Counted from the stretch's first letter, positions 1-8,108 are shown. The stretch: 34,806 nucleotides of DNA from Saprospiraceae bacterium (GCA_015490715.1 WFXH01000036.1:1-34806), one strand, 5' to 3'. The notes: generated from the letters alone by a model not told the origin. Numbers and translations are program-made.

Positions 1-975
1 AGCTACTGCACGCCGGGCATCGTACCCCAAGCACAAAACGACCACTTCCAACGGCTCTACCTCGATTCGGTCGTCCTCCTCGATTCGCCTGCGCTTATGG
101 GGTATGCACTCTTCAGTCAGACCATCCCTTCGATCGTTCAGCGTTGCGACAATGTGGAGCTCAAGGGGGTGATATCCTATCCCGACAATTACGCCGTAGC
201 GCTGTGGCTGGATGCCGATGCCGACGGTCAATTTAGTCCTTCGGAACGCTTAGCCATCCGTCGGCTGGTCCAACACGACAGCTTTACACTGCGCTTTGCC
301 TTAGGGGATGTCGTAGTGGGTGAACGCATGCGTTTGCGCATTGCGGTAAAATACCTCGGCTTCGACACGGCGGCGCCTTTGCCCTGTGGTGAAAACATCG
401 AATTTGGCCAGGTGCTCGATTTTTGTTTGCGCGTGGTCGATTCATGCCAAAAGGCGGTCCAACACCTGGTGGTCGATACGAGCACGACTGGAAGGGTCGC
501 CATCCGATGGAGCCCATGCAGTGCGGTCGACAGCTATTTCATACACTTGCAGTTCGACGGTTGGGACACCAGCTTCTCCAGTCTTGAGCCGTCGGTGCTC
601 GTAGAGCACTACCCGCGCTGTCAGCGAGGACAGCTGTCGATTCGAGGCCAATGTGCCGATGGTGAACAAACCGCAACATACACCGACTCTCTTCAAATGC
701 CCTGTGGCACCTACACCACTTGGGGAGGCTCCCCGCCTAAGGTGGCCTTTCGCTATGTGTCGCCATATTTGTACATAGACCTTGGATCCAACTATCGCTT
801 TGATCGTGTGGAGGTCTACGGTAGCGACGGGCGTGTGGTAGTACACCAAGCTATACCGAGGCAACGCCGAAATATGGTACTGTCCACGCACTCATGGGGG
901 GCTGGTGTTTTCTTCATCGTCTTACACAATGCACAAGGTAGGCGCATTGTAAACAAACTTTGTTTGCTGCAATAA
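1..975 (+). CDS. C-terminal part of a T9SS-secreted GEVED-domain protein (5' truncated by window)
   Basis: The frame is open from base 1, so the true start lies before the window; the first ATG at 97 is internal. About 324 residues are visible. The section around bases 170-440 reads like a GEVED domain: a WLDADADGQF acidic loop, then a strand-rich region ending in EFGQVLDFCLRV, which matches the family's usual GEVEDY ending. A fibronectin-like stretch with paired cysteines follows. The last ~75 residues (bases ~750-972) form a T9SS type A sorting domain: a beta-rich segment with YIDLG, VEVYGSDGRVV and a GVFFIVLHNAQGRRIVNKL ending. Such proteins are exported by Sec, moved across the outer membrane by T9SS, and released or anchored at the surface. 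The substrate or partner cannot be told from this fragment. It resembles the large protein at 27680-31162 in style but not in domain type. Confidence 0.85.
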   Translation, partial: SYCTPGIVPQAQNDHFQRLYLDSVVLLDSPALMGYALFSQTIPSIVQRCDNVELKGVISYPDNYAVALWLDADADGQFSPSERLAIRRLVQHDSFTLRFALGDVVVGERMRLRIAVKYLGFDTAAPLPCGENIEFGQVLDFCLRVVDSCQKAVQHLVVDTSTTGRVAIRWSPCSAVDSYFIHLQFDGWDTSFSSLEPSVLVEHYPRCQRGQLSIRGQCADGEQTATYTDSLQMPCGTYTTWGGSPPKVAFRYVSPYLYIDLGSNYRFDRVEVYGSDGRVVVHQAIPRQRRNMVLSTHSWGAGVFFIVLHNAQGRRIVNKLCLLQ

Positions 976-1026
976 ACGCAACACGCATTTCGTCCAGTAG
1001 AGCAGTGCCATCCGAGGCGAGCGCTG

Positions 1027-1034
1027 TACCTTTG
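1027..1034 (+). promoter_or_regulatory. Bacteroidota-type -7 box upstream of heme A synthase
   Basis: TACCTTTG matches the Bacteroidota housekeeping -7 consensus TAnnTTTG exactly and lies 17 bases before the ATG at 1052. I see no convincing TTG -33 element at the expected distance. The implied leader would be about 10 bases. Confidence 0.45.
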
Positions 1035-1051
1035 TACGTAAAGATACATTC

Positions 1052-2116
1052 ATGAAATCGTGCATCCCCACTGTGCGTCTTTGGCTCTTTGTCGGCGTGG
1101 TGATGGTCTTTGTACAGATCATCCTGGGCGGCATCACGCGATTGACGGGATCGGGTCTTTCGATCACGCGCTGGGAAATCGTCACAGGCACGATTCCACC
1201 TCTCAATGCAAAGCAGTGGCAAGAGGCCTTTGACCTGTACAAGCAGACGCCGCAGTACCACAAGATCAATTACGACATGGACCTTGAGGAGTTTAAGACC
1301 ATTTACTGGTGGGAATACGTACATCGCTTGTGGGCGCGCCTGATGGGATTTGTATTTTTGATACCTTTTCTCTACTTCTACTTCAAGGGGATGCTGTATA
1401 AGGGGCTTCTGCGTCGATTGGGCGTAGTGGTATTGCTGGCTGTACTGGCGGCCAGTATGGGGTGGATTATGGTCGCCAGTGGGCTTGTCGACCGCCCGTG
1501 GGTTAATGCGTACAAGCTCAGCTTGCACCTCGGCATTGGCATCGCCGTATTTGGGTATCTCCTGCGCACCGCGTGGTTTGAGACGCCTATGCCAGAGGTT
1601 GTTGTGCCCGATTCGCTTGTGCGTAGCTTAAAGATCTTTCTCGTTTTCCTCTTTTTGCAGATCCTCGTCGGTGGGGCCGTATCGGGCATGAAAGCCGCCA
1701 TTTACTATCCCACCTGGCCGCAAATGAACGGCGAGTGGATCCCTTCGGTGCTTCTCCAATTAGAGCACTGGACATGGGACAATCTCAAGGCCTACGACAC
1801 GCATCGCTTTGCGCCTGCACTCATCCAGTTTACACATCGCAGCATTGCCTACATTCTGTGGATAGCCGCCGTGTATTTCCTCATAAAATACCACAAGCGC
1901 GTCCCCCTGGAAGTACACCTCTTTCTACTCTTTCTCCTCATGGTCCTGACCATACAGCTGATATTGGGCATCTATACGGTGCTCAACAGCAGGGGATACA
2001 TACCCGTCACCTTAGGTGTGTTTCATCAAATGGGCGCTGTGGTGACGCTGGCGGTGTCTTATTCCCTCTATCATTGGGTGCGCTATCGAGGGGCTTGTGG
2101 TTTGGACAAGCTCTGA
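1052..2116 (+). CDS. ctaA: Heme A synthase, COX15/CtaA family
   Basis: This is a 354-residue integral inner-membrane protein with about eight hydrophobic helices. COX15/CtaA oxidises the C8 methyl of heme O to a formyl group, making heme A for aa3-type cytochrome oxidases. Family signs are the N-terminal QIILGGITRLTGSGLS stretch (residues 22-37), the EYVHRLWAR motif (E89, H91) and later helix histidines H159, H262 (THRSIAY) and H325 (FHQMGA). These give the two pairs of heme ligands expected of the duplicated four-helix fold. The long loop after helix 1 (WEIVTGTIPPLN) is typical of the COX15 type found in mitochondria and proteobacteria rather than the short Bacillus CtaA. The ATG at 1052 follows a good -7 box. 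No heme O synthase or oxidase subunit is adjacent, so it stands alone. Confidence 0.93.
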   Translation: MKSCIPTVRLWLFVGVVMVFVQIILGGITRLTGSGLSITRWEIVTGTIPPLNAKQWQEAFDLYKQTPQYHKINYDMDLEEFKTIYWWEYVHRLWARLMGFVFLIPFLYFYFKGMLYKGLLRRLGVVVLLAVLAASMGWIMVASGLVDRPWVNAYKLSLHLGIGIAVFGYLLRTAWFETPMPEVVVPDSLVRSLKIFLVFLFLQILVGGAVSGMKAAIYYPTWPQMNGEWIPSVLLQLEHWTWDNLKAYDTHRFAPALIQFTHRSIAYILWIAAVYFLIKYHKRVPLEVHLFLLFLLMVLTIQLILGIYTVLNSRGYIPVTLGVFHQMGAVVTLAVSYSLYHWVRYRGACGLDKL

Positions 2117-2141
2117 TGAATGCCGTTCAGCATTCCATCAG

Positions 2142-2177
2142 CGATTTTATACGGTATAAAATCGTTGTATAAAATCG
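2142..2177. repeat. Palindrome plus third copy of the GTATAAAATCG element
   Basis: Bases 2142-2164 form a perfect palindrome: arms CGATTTTATAC and its complement around a single G at 2153. A third copy, GTATAAAATCG, follows at 2167-2177. The element lies 26 bases after the heme A synthase stop and about 150 bases before the sigma factor. A one-base loop is too tight for a good RNA hairpin, so a dimeric protein-binding site is as likely as a terminator. It belongs to the dispersed family described in the findings. Confidence 0.75.
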
Positions 2178-2238
2178 TGAAGATCACGGCGTTTACCCCC
2201 ACTCAACCAGGGATGAACTCCTCTTTCGAAAATTTTCT

Positions 2239-2246
2239 TACATTTG
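2239..2246 (+). promoter_or_regulatory. -7 box upstream of the ECF sigma factor operon
   Basis: TACATTTG matches TAnnTTTG and lies 78 bases before the ATG at 2324. No clear -33 TTG is present. The rest of the 2117-2323 gap holds the palindrome at 2142-2177 and A/T-rich sequence with no further gene. Confidence 0.4.
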
Positions 2247-2323
2247 TTTAGTGGCCAGTTGCAAAAAAATTTAATACCTCAGGCAGCGAAAAGCCCGAAA
2301 AACTTATCCTTATATCAGTACCA

Positions 2324-2875
2324 ATGAGGCGTAAAAGCGACATATCCTCAATCCTTGAGGGATGTATGCGCGGCGATGAAAAATGTCAGAGGCAGCTCTA
2401 TGAGCTGTATTGCGAAGAGGCCTTTGGCATCTGTCGTCGGTACGCGCGCAACGATCAAGAGGCCGAGGATATGTTGCAAAGCGCCTTCGTCAACATCTAT
2501 CGATTTCTGCACAAGTTTGAGGGACGTGGGTCGTTTTCGTCGTGGATTCGGAAAGTCATCGTACACAATTGCATAGTCTACCTAAAGCAACACCGCCATA
2601 TGTACAGAACTATTGAGATTAGCGATCAGCACTACGCCACCGAAGCGGCCGATTCGGCTTTTTCGAATTTAGAAAAAGAGGATCTGCTTAAAATGGTACA
2701 ACAGCTACCCGACGGATATCGCGAGGTGTTCAATCTCTTTGCCATCGAAGGCTATAGTCACCGCGAAATTGCAGACAAGCTCGGCATCGCAGAAAGTACC
2801 TCGCGCTCTCAATTGACTAAGGCGCGCCGCCTATTGCGCAACCTCGTCATCAAAAGCAAAAACCTCGTGCTATGA
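2324..2875 (+). CDS. ECF-type RNA polymerase sigma factor
   Basis: The product is 183 residues, normal for an extracytoplasmic-function sigma-70 factor. Region 2 spans about residues 22-90: YARNDQEAEDMLQSAFVNIYRFLHKFEGRGSFSSWIRKV is a clear region 2.1-2.4 with the usual DxED-like acidic patch and aromatic melting residues. Region 4 spans about 130-178: LPDGYREVFNLFAIEGYSHREIADKLGIAESTSRSQLTKARRLL, with a helix-turn-helix. It would direct RNA polymerase to a small regulon in response to an envelope signal. The stop overlaps the next gene's start (ATGA at 2872-2875), so the two are translationally coupled. That next protein has an anti-sigma-like N-terminus and is the likely regulator. Confidence 0.93.
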   Translation: MRRKSDISSILEGCMRGDEKCQRQLYELYCEEAFGICRRYARNDQEAEDMLQSAFVNIYRFLHKFEGRGSFSSWIRKVIVHNCIVYLKQHRHMYRTIEISDQHYATEAADSAFSNLEKEDLLKMVQQLPDGYREVFNLFAIEGYSHREIADKLGIAESTSRSQLTKARRLLRNLVIKSKNLVL

Positions 2876-4284
2876 GTTACGACAAGCGTCAGTGGTTGGA
2901 CGATTATTTTCGTGCTCAACTCAAAGAGTACCGCTCCACACCGCCCTCCAAAGTTTGGGACAACATTCAGTCCCAGCTGCGACGGGACAAAAAATTCGGC
3001 TATACCCTGGGAGGACGCCTCTTAGCTGGACTGTTGGCCGCGATTTTGATCGGACTTTGGTGGTTTGATACTTCAGAGGGTGAACTCTCTACGGCTACTC
3101 AGTCAGTAGATCTATCACAGGAGAACACCACCACAATCGACGATCGCCATTCCCTCAACTCAACAGTAGTCCGTACGGAGGGCAACCCACAACCACTGCC
3201 CGCGCAGATAGCAGAACCCCCACAGGCCCCAACCAAAGAGCATCAACCCAACAGTGTCAACAAGGAAACAAAGCTGAAAGTCTACTCCCAATCTCCGCTT
3301 TTCCCATCCTCAAAGAGAGCTTCGCAGTTTGCCAGCTCTACTACACACACCGACGAGACACCTACGTACTCGTCCACGCATACACCTCTAATCGATGCCT
3401 CTTCACCGCACGCCACTGTTGTCGGATCAACAGCAAAGGCGATGACTTCGGGGTACTCATCGTCTGAAAGGAGCATATCGGACATAATCCATCTATTGCC
3501 ACCTTACCGCTATCGGCCAGTGCAAAGCATTACTGCTCCTGTGCAAGCACCGCTACCGATCGGTGGCTCCGATTGTATGAAGCTCGTCTATCGACCGTAT
3601 CAACACAGAAGTATTGAAATCGGTGTTGGTCCTTTTATATCGGATCGACTGCTCTACACTTTGGACTCCTCATGGCAAGGCCTCATCTTCAAGCGCAACG
3701 AGGCAGAATCGCAACGTCGGTCTTGGAATGCGAGCATCCTCTATCGCTGGTCCGTAGCAAGAGATGTGTACATCAAGAGTGGAATACAATTTCACATGCT
3801 TCGCGAACAATTCCGCTACCAAAACGGCATAGACGTCAAGTACATTATCAACAGCAATGGCGACACGATCAAGCGAATCGAAAAGCCCCACTACGATATC
3901 TTCACCAATCGCTATACCTTCTGGGACATACCCCTCTACATCTCCTACACCTGGGGCATCCATCGCATATTTGTTGATCTCAACTCGGGCATAACTTTCA
4001 ACTTTTACAGCCAGCAGAGGGGATATCTCTACGATTATGAAGGCAAGGCCAGACCCATGCATGCCCTTTTGGAAGGCGGGAAGGCCCCCTTTCGGCGTTT
4101 TGCCGGGTTGAGCCTGTCCCTCTCGCTCAATTTAGGCTATCAATTCCATTCCCAATTTGGCGCATTCGTAGAGCCGGGCGTACAGTATTTCCTCCGCCCA
4201 CTCTCGACAGAAGCCTATCCCATCAAACAGAAATACGTATTTTACCGTTTCAACTTAGGAGTGCGGTATACGCTCTTCGAATGA
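2872..4284 (+). CDS. Membrane-anchored beta-barrel protein with anti-sigma-like N-terminus
   Basis: The product is 470 residues. Residues 1-42 are cytoplasmic in character and contain PPSKVWDNIQSQL (24-36), a short motif common in Bacteroidota proteins encoded right after ECF sigma factors and thought to act like an anti-sigma segment. One membrane helix follows at about 44-65 (LGGRLLAGLLAAILIGLWWF). Residues ~68-215 are a low-complexity Ser/Thr/Pro/Gln linker. Residues ~235-470 are made of amphipathic beta strands with aromatic girdles, ending in YRFNLGVRYTLFE with a terminal aromatic, as in outer-membrane beta-barrels of the PorT/OmpW-like kind. One chain could therefore reach from cytoplasm to outer membrane. 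It is coupled to the sigma gene by ATGA overlap and ends 6 bases before the chelatase-like gene. The anti-sigma role is inference from position and motif. Confidence 0.8.
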   Translation: MSYDKRQWLDDYFRAQLKEYRSTPPSKVWDNIQSQLRRDKKFGYTLGGRLLAGLLAAILIGLWWFDTSEGELSTATQSVDLSQENTTTIDDRHSLNSTVVRTEGNPQPLPAQIAEPPQAPTKEHQPNSVNKETKLKVYSQSPLFPSSKRASQFASSTTHTDETPTYSSTHTPLIDASSPHATVVGSTAKAMTSGYSSSERSISDIIHLLPPYRYRPVQSITAPVQAPLPIGGSDCMKLVYRPYQHRSIEIGVGPFISDRLLYTLDSSWQGLIFKRNEAESQRRSWNASILYRWSVARDVYIKSGIQFHMLREQFRYQNGIDVKYIINSNGDTIKRIEKPHYDIFTNRYTFWDIPLYISYTWGIHRIFVDLNSGITFNFYSQQRGYLYDYEGKARPMHALLEGGKAPFRRFAGLSLSLSLNLGYQFHSQFGAFVEPGVQYFLRPLSTEAYPIKQKYVFYRFNLGVRYTLFE

Positions 4285-4290
4285 GTAGAC

Positions 4291-6207
4291 ATGCGTATTT
4301 CTTCGTTTGGGCAAAACGATCTCTACATAGGTCTCCACATCCTGGCAATTGAGCCGGCACTCAAAGGCTTGCTCATCGGCGGCGAATACGGTACGGGTAA
4401 GAGCAGTATTGTCCGGGCCCTGCGCCCGCTTTGGGGGGATAGGCCCTTTGTGGAAGTGCCTATCTCGTGTACGTCCGACCGACTCCTCGGCAGTATGGAT
4501 TGGGGTAAAACTTTGCAGGAGGGAAGGGCGCATTTTATGAAAGGATTGATCGCCCAGGCACACGGAGGCGTGCTCTTTTTAGACAATATTCACCTCTTCC
4601 CGCGCGAAATTCTCTTTCCCATCCTCTATACGCTTGAGACGGGACGTATTCCCGGCTCAGGCAGCCCAAGCGACAATGGAGCATCTATACAAATTTCGCT
4701 CATCGGCACTTACAATCCCTCCGAAGGGGTTTTGCCCGACTACTTAGCCCAAAAGATGGGCATGCACGTCTTTACGCGCACCATCACGCATTTGCCCATA
4801 CGGATGTACATGACCAAGCGGCGATACGATCTTCCGCCTCCCTCCCACGACGACATCCTCCGCATCGAACGCGCTCGTCGACTTCTCCCTGCGATACGTA
4901 CGTATCCGCAACATATACAGCTCATTGCTGAGCTCGCTCAGCGCATGGGCATCCAGAACAATGCTTCGGAGATATTAGTCTTGCGCGGAGCAAAGGCACA
5001 TGCAGCGCTCCATCTGCGCGAAGAGGTCAATGAGCAAGACATCTATTTAGCGGCACGGCTCATCTTTTCCGACAAAATCGCTGCTGTAGAAAAGCTCGGC
5101 TCTGAGCGCCCCTCCGATGGGCGCTCCCAACAGCAAGACGCCACCGTCGACGAGCGCGCTGAGAAACGCACCAATGCCGCTACGACCCCTTCTACAAAGT
5201 CCGGCCCCCAACCACCCGATGACGGCAGCGGACCCAATACCGGTGGTATCCACACCATTGCCCAACCGGATCGTCCACAACAGCATTCGTCATCGAAGAG
5301 TACCATCAAAGAGCTCTCAAGAGAAATCAATTACGAAGAGGGGGCTCCAATCGACCTTCCACCGATAGAGGGCAAACACCGAGGGGGCAGAAACGTCTTA
5401 TGCGGCTCCCACGTCCATACCCTTAACTATCGCCGAGGGCGCCACGTTCGCTCGGTACCCGGCCAGCCCAAACAGGGCAAGGTCGACATCATCGCCACCA
5501 TTCAGGCAGCTATTGCCGGCGGCGGACTATCGCCTTCGGCCGACAAGCCACTCCGTATTCGCCCCGAGCACTTTCGCATAAAACAATTTCGCCAAAAGAG
5601 CGGTTTACTCTTCATCATCGCCGTAGACGGCTCCGGCTCTATGGCCATCAACCGTCTCCATGCAGCCAGGAAATGCGTGGCGCATCTGCTGCAAAAATCG
5701 TACGTCTACCGCGACAAGGTAAGCCTGTTGTACTTTCGCCAGAGCGAGGCCCGATGGATACTCTATCCCGGCCAGAGCCTTACGCGTGCCCAACACACCC
5801 TGCAGAAATTCCCCGTCGGGGGGCGTACCCCCTTGAGCGATGCCCTGCTGAAAATCCACGCCATGGCCCAAAAGGCCCGCCAACATTGGCATGTAGCCGG
5901 CACCGTGTTGATACTCTTTACCGATGGCAAGGCCAATCAACCCCTGGCAGCCGTATCCCACAACGGCCGCAACGAAGTCATCGCCCGCCAGGAAATTCGA
6001 CGCCTCGCTCAAAATCTACAACCTCATCTGTTGAAAGCCGTTGTATTTGATACACGTTGTTATTATCAACGGGATAGCGAAGCGCGCGATGTGGCAAGGT
6101 GGCTGAGTGCCGATTATCATTACATGCCTAAACGCCAAAAAGACAGCGCTATACTACAAATTGTCGATAACTCAGTGGAGCAAATACGAAAGGGCCACAC
6201 ACCATGA
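4291..6207 (+). CDS. Magnesium chelatase subunit D-like AAA/VWA protein
   Basis: The product is 638 residues with the ChlD/BchD layout: AAA+ module, linker, VWA domain. Walker A is GEYGTGKS (31-38). The Walker B region is VLFLDN (94-99), with Asn instead of Glu after the Asp. Sensor 1 is IGTYNPSEG (138-146), close to the chelatase GNPEEG. The usual DRFG arginine finger reads QKMG (154-157). A Pro/Ser/Gln-rich linker runs from about 270 to 345, followed by the ChlD-like RRGRHVRSVPG and RIRPEH segments. The VWA metal site is intact: D446-G-S-G-S450, T513, D545. In chlorophyll synthesis, ChlI and ChlD drive Mg insertion by ChlH. No H subunit or other pigment gene is present, so the substrate is unknown. 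Cobalamin-type or other metal-insertion ATPases are alternatives. The stop overlaps the radical SAM start (ATGA). Confidence 0.85.
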   Translation: MRISSFGQNDLYIGLHILAIEPALKGLLIGGEYGTGKSSIVRALRPLWGDRPFVEVPISCTSDRLLGSMDWGKTLQEGRAHFMKGLIAQAHGGVLFLDNIHLFPREILFPILYTLETGRIPGSGSPSDNGASIQISLIGTYNPSEGVLPDYLAQKMGMHVFTRTITHLPIRMYMTKRRYDLPPPSHDDILRIERARRLLPAIRTYPQHIQLIAELAQRMGIQNNASEILVLRGAKAHAALHLREEVNEQDIYLAARLIFSDKIAAVEKLGSERPSDGRSQQQDATVDERAEKRTNAATTPSTKSGPQPPDDGSGPNTGGIHTIAQPDRPQQHSSSKSTIKELSREINYEEGAPIDLPPIEGKHRGGRNVLCGSHVHTLNYRRGRHVRSVPGQPKQGKVDIIATIQAAIAGGGLSPSADKPLRIRPEHFRIKQFRQKSGLLFIIAVDGSGSMAINRLHAARKCVAHLLQKSYVYRDKVSLLYFRQSEARWILYPGQSLTRAQHTLQKFPVGGRTPLSDALLKIHAMAQKARQHWHVAGTVLILFTDGKANQPLAAVSHNGRNEVIARQEIRRLAQNLQPHLLKAVVFDTRCYYQRDSEARDVARWLSADYHYMPKRQKDSAILQIVDNSVEQIRKGHTP

Positions 6208-7295
6208 CGCAGAGCTTGCGCACATACCTCCAGGATCCACTCCTCCACACGCTCTATCAGCGCGTGCGTGCAGCGGGTCCGATACGGAGCATTTCCCTCG
6301 ACATCACCCACAAGTGCAACCTGCGCTGTATCGGATGCTATTACTTCAACGAAGACATGGACCGCCACTATACCGAGGATGATGCCGATCTCGATGCCTT
6401 CATCGAGCGCGAACTCCAGCGCGGTACCAATTTTATCACCATCGTCGGAGGCGAACCTTCCATCGCCCTACGGCGCCTGCGCAAGCTCTACCGCCATTTT
6501 AAGCTCAGCGTAGCCACCAACGGGGTCAAACGCATTCCCAAAGAGGGACTCGAAGAGCTCCCCATCGGTATAGCCCTTTGGGGCGACCCCGAAACGGATA
6601 AGTTCCTCCGCGGAGGAGGCAAGATCGACATCTTCTCCAAAGCCCTGCGCCACTACAAAGACGACGAGCGTGCATTTTGGTACTTCACCGTTGCTCCTGG
6701 CCAGGCCCATGTCATCCCTGAGGTCGTGCCGCGTCTGCTGGACAACGGCAACATGGTGCTCTTCAACTACTACTCCGATCTCGCTGGGCTGGGCGGCCCC
6801 TACGACTATCGACAGGGTTTCGACGCAGTGCGCGACCAAATCGACCGCATGATTGAGCGCTACCCCGGTCGCATCCTCATGACGCCTTATTTCAACAAGG
6901 TCATCGCCACGGGCAAACTCTTCGACATGACCTGGGGATACGAAGTCTGTACCAATGTGTCGACCAATCTCGAGATGAATGCCGAGCGAATGCAAAACGG
7001 CTACCCCTACAACCGCCACTTCCGCGCTTACAATGCCGACTTTAAAACGACGCGCCGATGTTGTACGGGACACCAGCGCGATTGCGCTTCCTGCTTTGAC
7101 ACCTGGGAACACTTTTCGTGGATCATGGTCCACGCCAAAAAGCATCTGCGCAGCTTTGCGCATTTCACCGGCTGGCTCACCACCGTCTATCTCTTTTACT
7201 TCATCAATCGGCTGGTCGACTTTCAAGAGGGCAAGCAGCTCCTCTATCGCATCCACAAGCATCCCGCCTTCGCCAGTCTGGTAGCACCCGAATAA
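6204..7295 (+). CDS. Radical SAM enzyme with extra C-terminal cysteines
   Basis: The product is 363 residues. ISLDITHKCNLRCIGCYYF carries the CX3CX2C cluster motif at C38, C42 and C45. GGEPS follows at the usual SAM-binding position (the GGEP motif), and FKLSVATNG is a beta-strand/loop typical of the radical SAM barrel. The enzyme should reduce SAM to the 5'-deoxyadenosyl radical. More cysteines occur at C249, C286, C287, C294 and C297; the CC-x6-C-x2-C pattern in RRCCTGHQRDCASC suggests an auxiliary iron-sulfur cluster of SPASM/twitch type, though I cannot assign it to a named subfamily. A hydrophobic stretch near residues 325-340 (WLTTVYLFYFINRLV) may touch the membrane. It is translationally coupled to the chelatase-D-like gene (ATGA at 6204-6207), so the two probably act on the same pathway. 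The substrate is unknown. Confidence 0.87.
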   Translation: MTQSLRTYLQDPLLHTLYQRVRAAGPIRSISLDITHKCNLRCIGCYYFNEDMDRHYTEDDADLDAFIERELQRGTNFITIVGGEPSIALRRLRKLYRHFKLSVATNGVKRIPKEGLEELPIGIALWGDPETDKFLRGGGKIDIFSKALRHYKDDERAFWYFTVAPGQAHVIPEVVPRLLDNGNMVLFNYYSDLAGLGGPYDYRQGFDAVRDQIDRMIERYPGRILMTPYFNKVIATGKLFDMTWGYEVCTNVSTNLEMNAERMQNGYPYNRHFRAYNADFKTTRRCCTGHQRDCASCFDTWEHFSWIMVHAKKHLRSFAHFTGWLTTVYLFYFINRLVDFQEGKQLLYRIHKHPAFASLVAPE

Positions 7296-7298
7296 CCT

Positions 7299-8108
7299 TT
7301 ACCAGCTCCCCCCCGCTCCACCACCACTAAATCCGCCACCGCCAAAACCTCCAAAGCCTCCAAAGCCACCCCCTCCACCGGAGCCAAAACCTCCCCATCC
7401 GCCACCTGTTATGACGATGGTGCGGTCGCCATAGCGCCGATACGTGCCTCCGCCAAAATACCCTCCTCCACGCGCAACTTCACACTTGCCCGATCGATGG
7501 CAGTACCACAGTAAGCTCAGAATAAACAAAAAGATGAGAATGATGAAGAGAAAAAACAGCTTTTCGGAAAGGCCAAACTCCGACCGATGTCGCCATTGAT
7601 CCGGCTGAAATTGGCCACTGAGCAGCTCGATGATGACATCTACTGCACGGTCGAGGCCTTCGTAAAATCTACCGCGGCGAAAGGCGGGCACCATGATGTT
7701 TTCAATGATACGCTTGACGAGGGCATCGGGCAAGGGTCCCTCGACGTTGTTGCCCGTATGAATGAAGATCTTCCGATCACCTATCGAAAGGTAGATTAAA
7801 ATGCCGTTGTCTTTGCCCCTTTGACCTATGCCCCAGCTCTCGGCTATGCGAAATGAATAGTCGAAGATGTCTTGGCCGTGTAGAGTGCTGTCGATGACAA
7901 TGGCTATTTGTGTGGAGGTGGTGTCGGCATAATCCACCAACTTCCGCTCGAGGCGTGCTTCTTCGGCAGGATTCAATATATCTGCCCAATCGTTGACCAG
8001 GCGATCGGGAGGAGGGGGTATGTCTTGTGCCCGTACGGCTACCGATAGGATGGCCAACCCATAGAGCAGGTATTGCCACACCCAACTATTCGCCGTAGCT
8101 AATCTCAT
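7299..8108 (-). CDS. TPM-domain membrane protein with glycine-rich tail (YgcG-like)
   Basis: The chosen start is the ATG at 8108; a GTG lies one codon earlier. The product is 269 residues. An N-terminal signal sequence ends near SVAVRAQ (about 28). The TPM (Psb32/MOLO-1) domain follows: LVNDWADILNPAEEARLERKL, TQIAIVID, DNGILIYLSIGDRKIFIHTG, and a helix containing AFRRGRFYEGL. One membrane helix lies at about 188-207 (LFFLFIILIFLFILSLLWY). The tail is rich in Gly, Ser and Phe (GGGGFGGFGG type) and ends at the C-terminus. Such proteins are periplasmic domains anchored in the inner membrane and occur with LemA; their biochemical role is poorly known. It overlaps the upstream TPM gene by 23 bases and ends 3 bases from the convergent radical SAM gene. 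Confidence 0.9.
   Translation of the reverse strand: MRLATANSWVWQYLLYGLAILSVAVRAQDIPPPPDRLVNDWADILNPAEEARLERKLVDYADTTSTQIAIVIDSTLHGQDIFDYSFRIAESWGIGQRGKDNGILIYLSIGDRKIFIHTGNNVEGPLPDALVKRIIENIMVPAFRRGRFYEGLDRAVDVIIELLSGQFQPDQWRHRSEFGLSEKLFFLFIILIFLFILSLLWYCHRSGKCEVARGGGYFGGGTYRRYGDRTIVITGGGWGGFGSGGGGGFGGFGGFGGGGFSGGGAGGSW

Noticed and set aside
6468-7262. 264-codon minus-strand frame inside the radical SAM gene
   Set aside because: The plus-strand frame has clear cluster motifs; the minus frame has none.
4291-7295. Part of a photosynthesis gene cluster
   Set aside because: Only a ChlD-like protein is present; no bch, chl, puf or chlorosome genes appear in the window.
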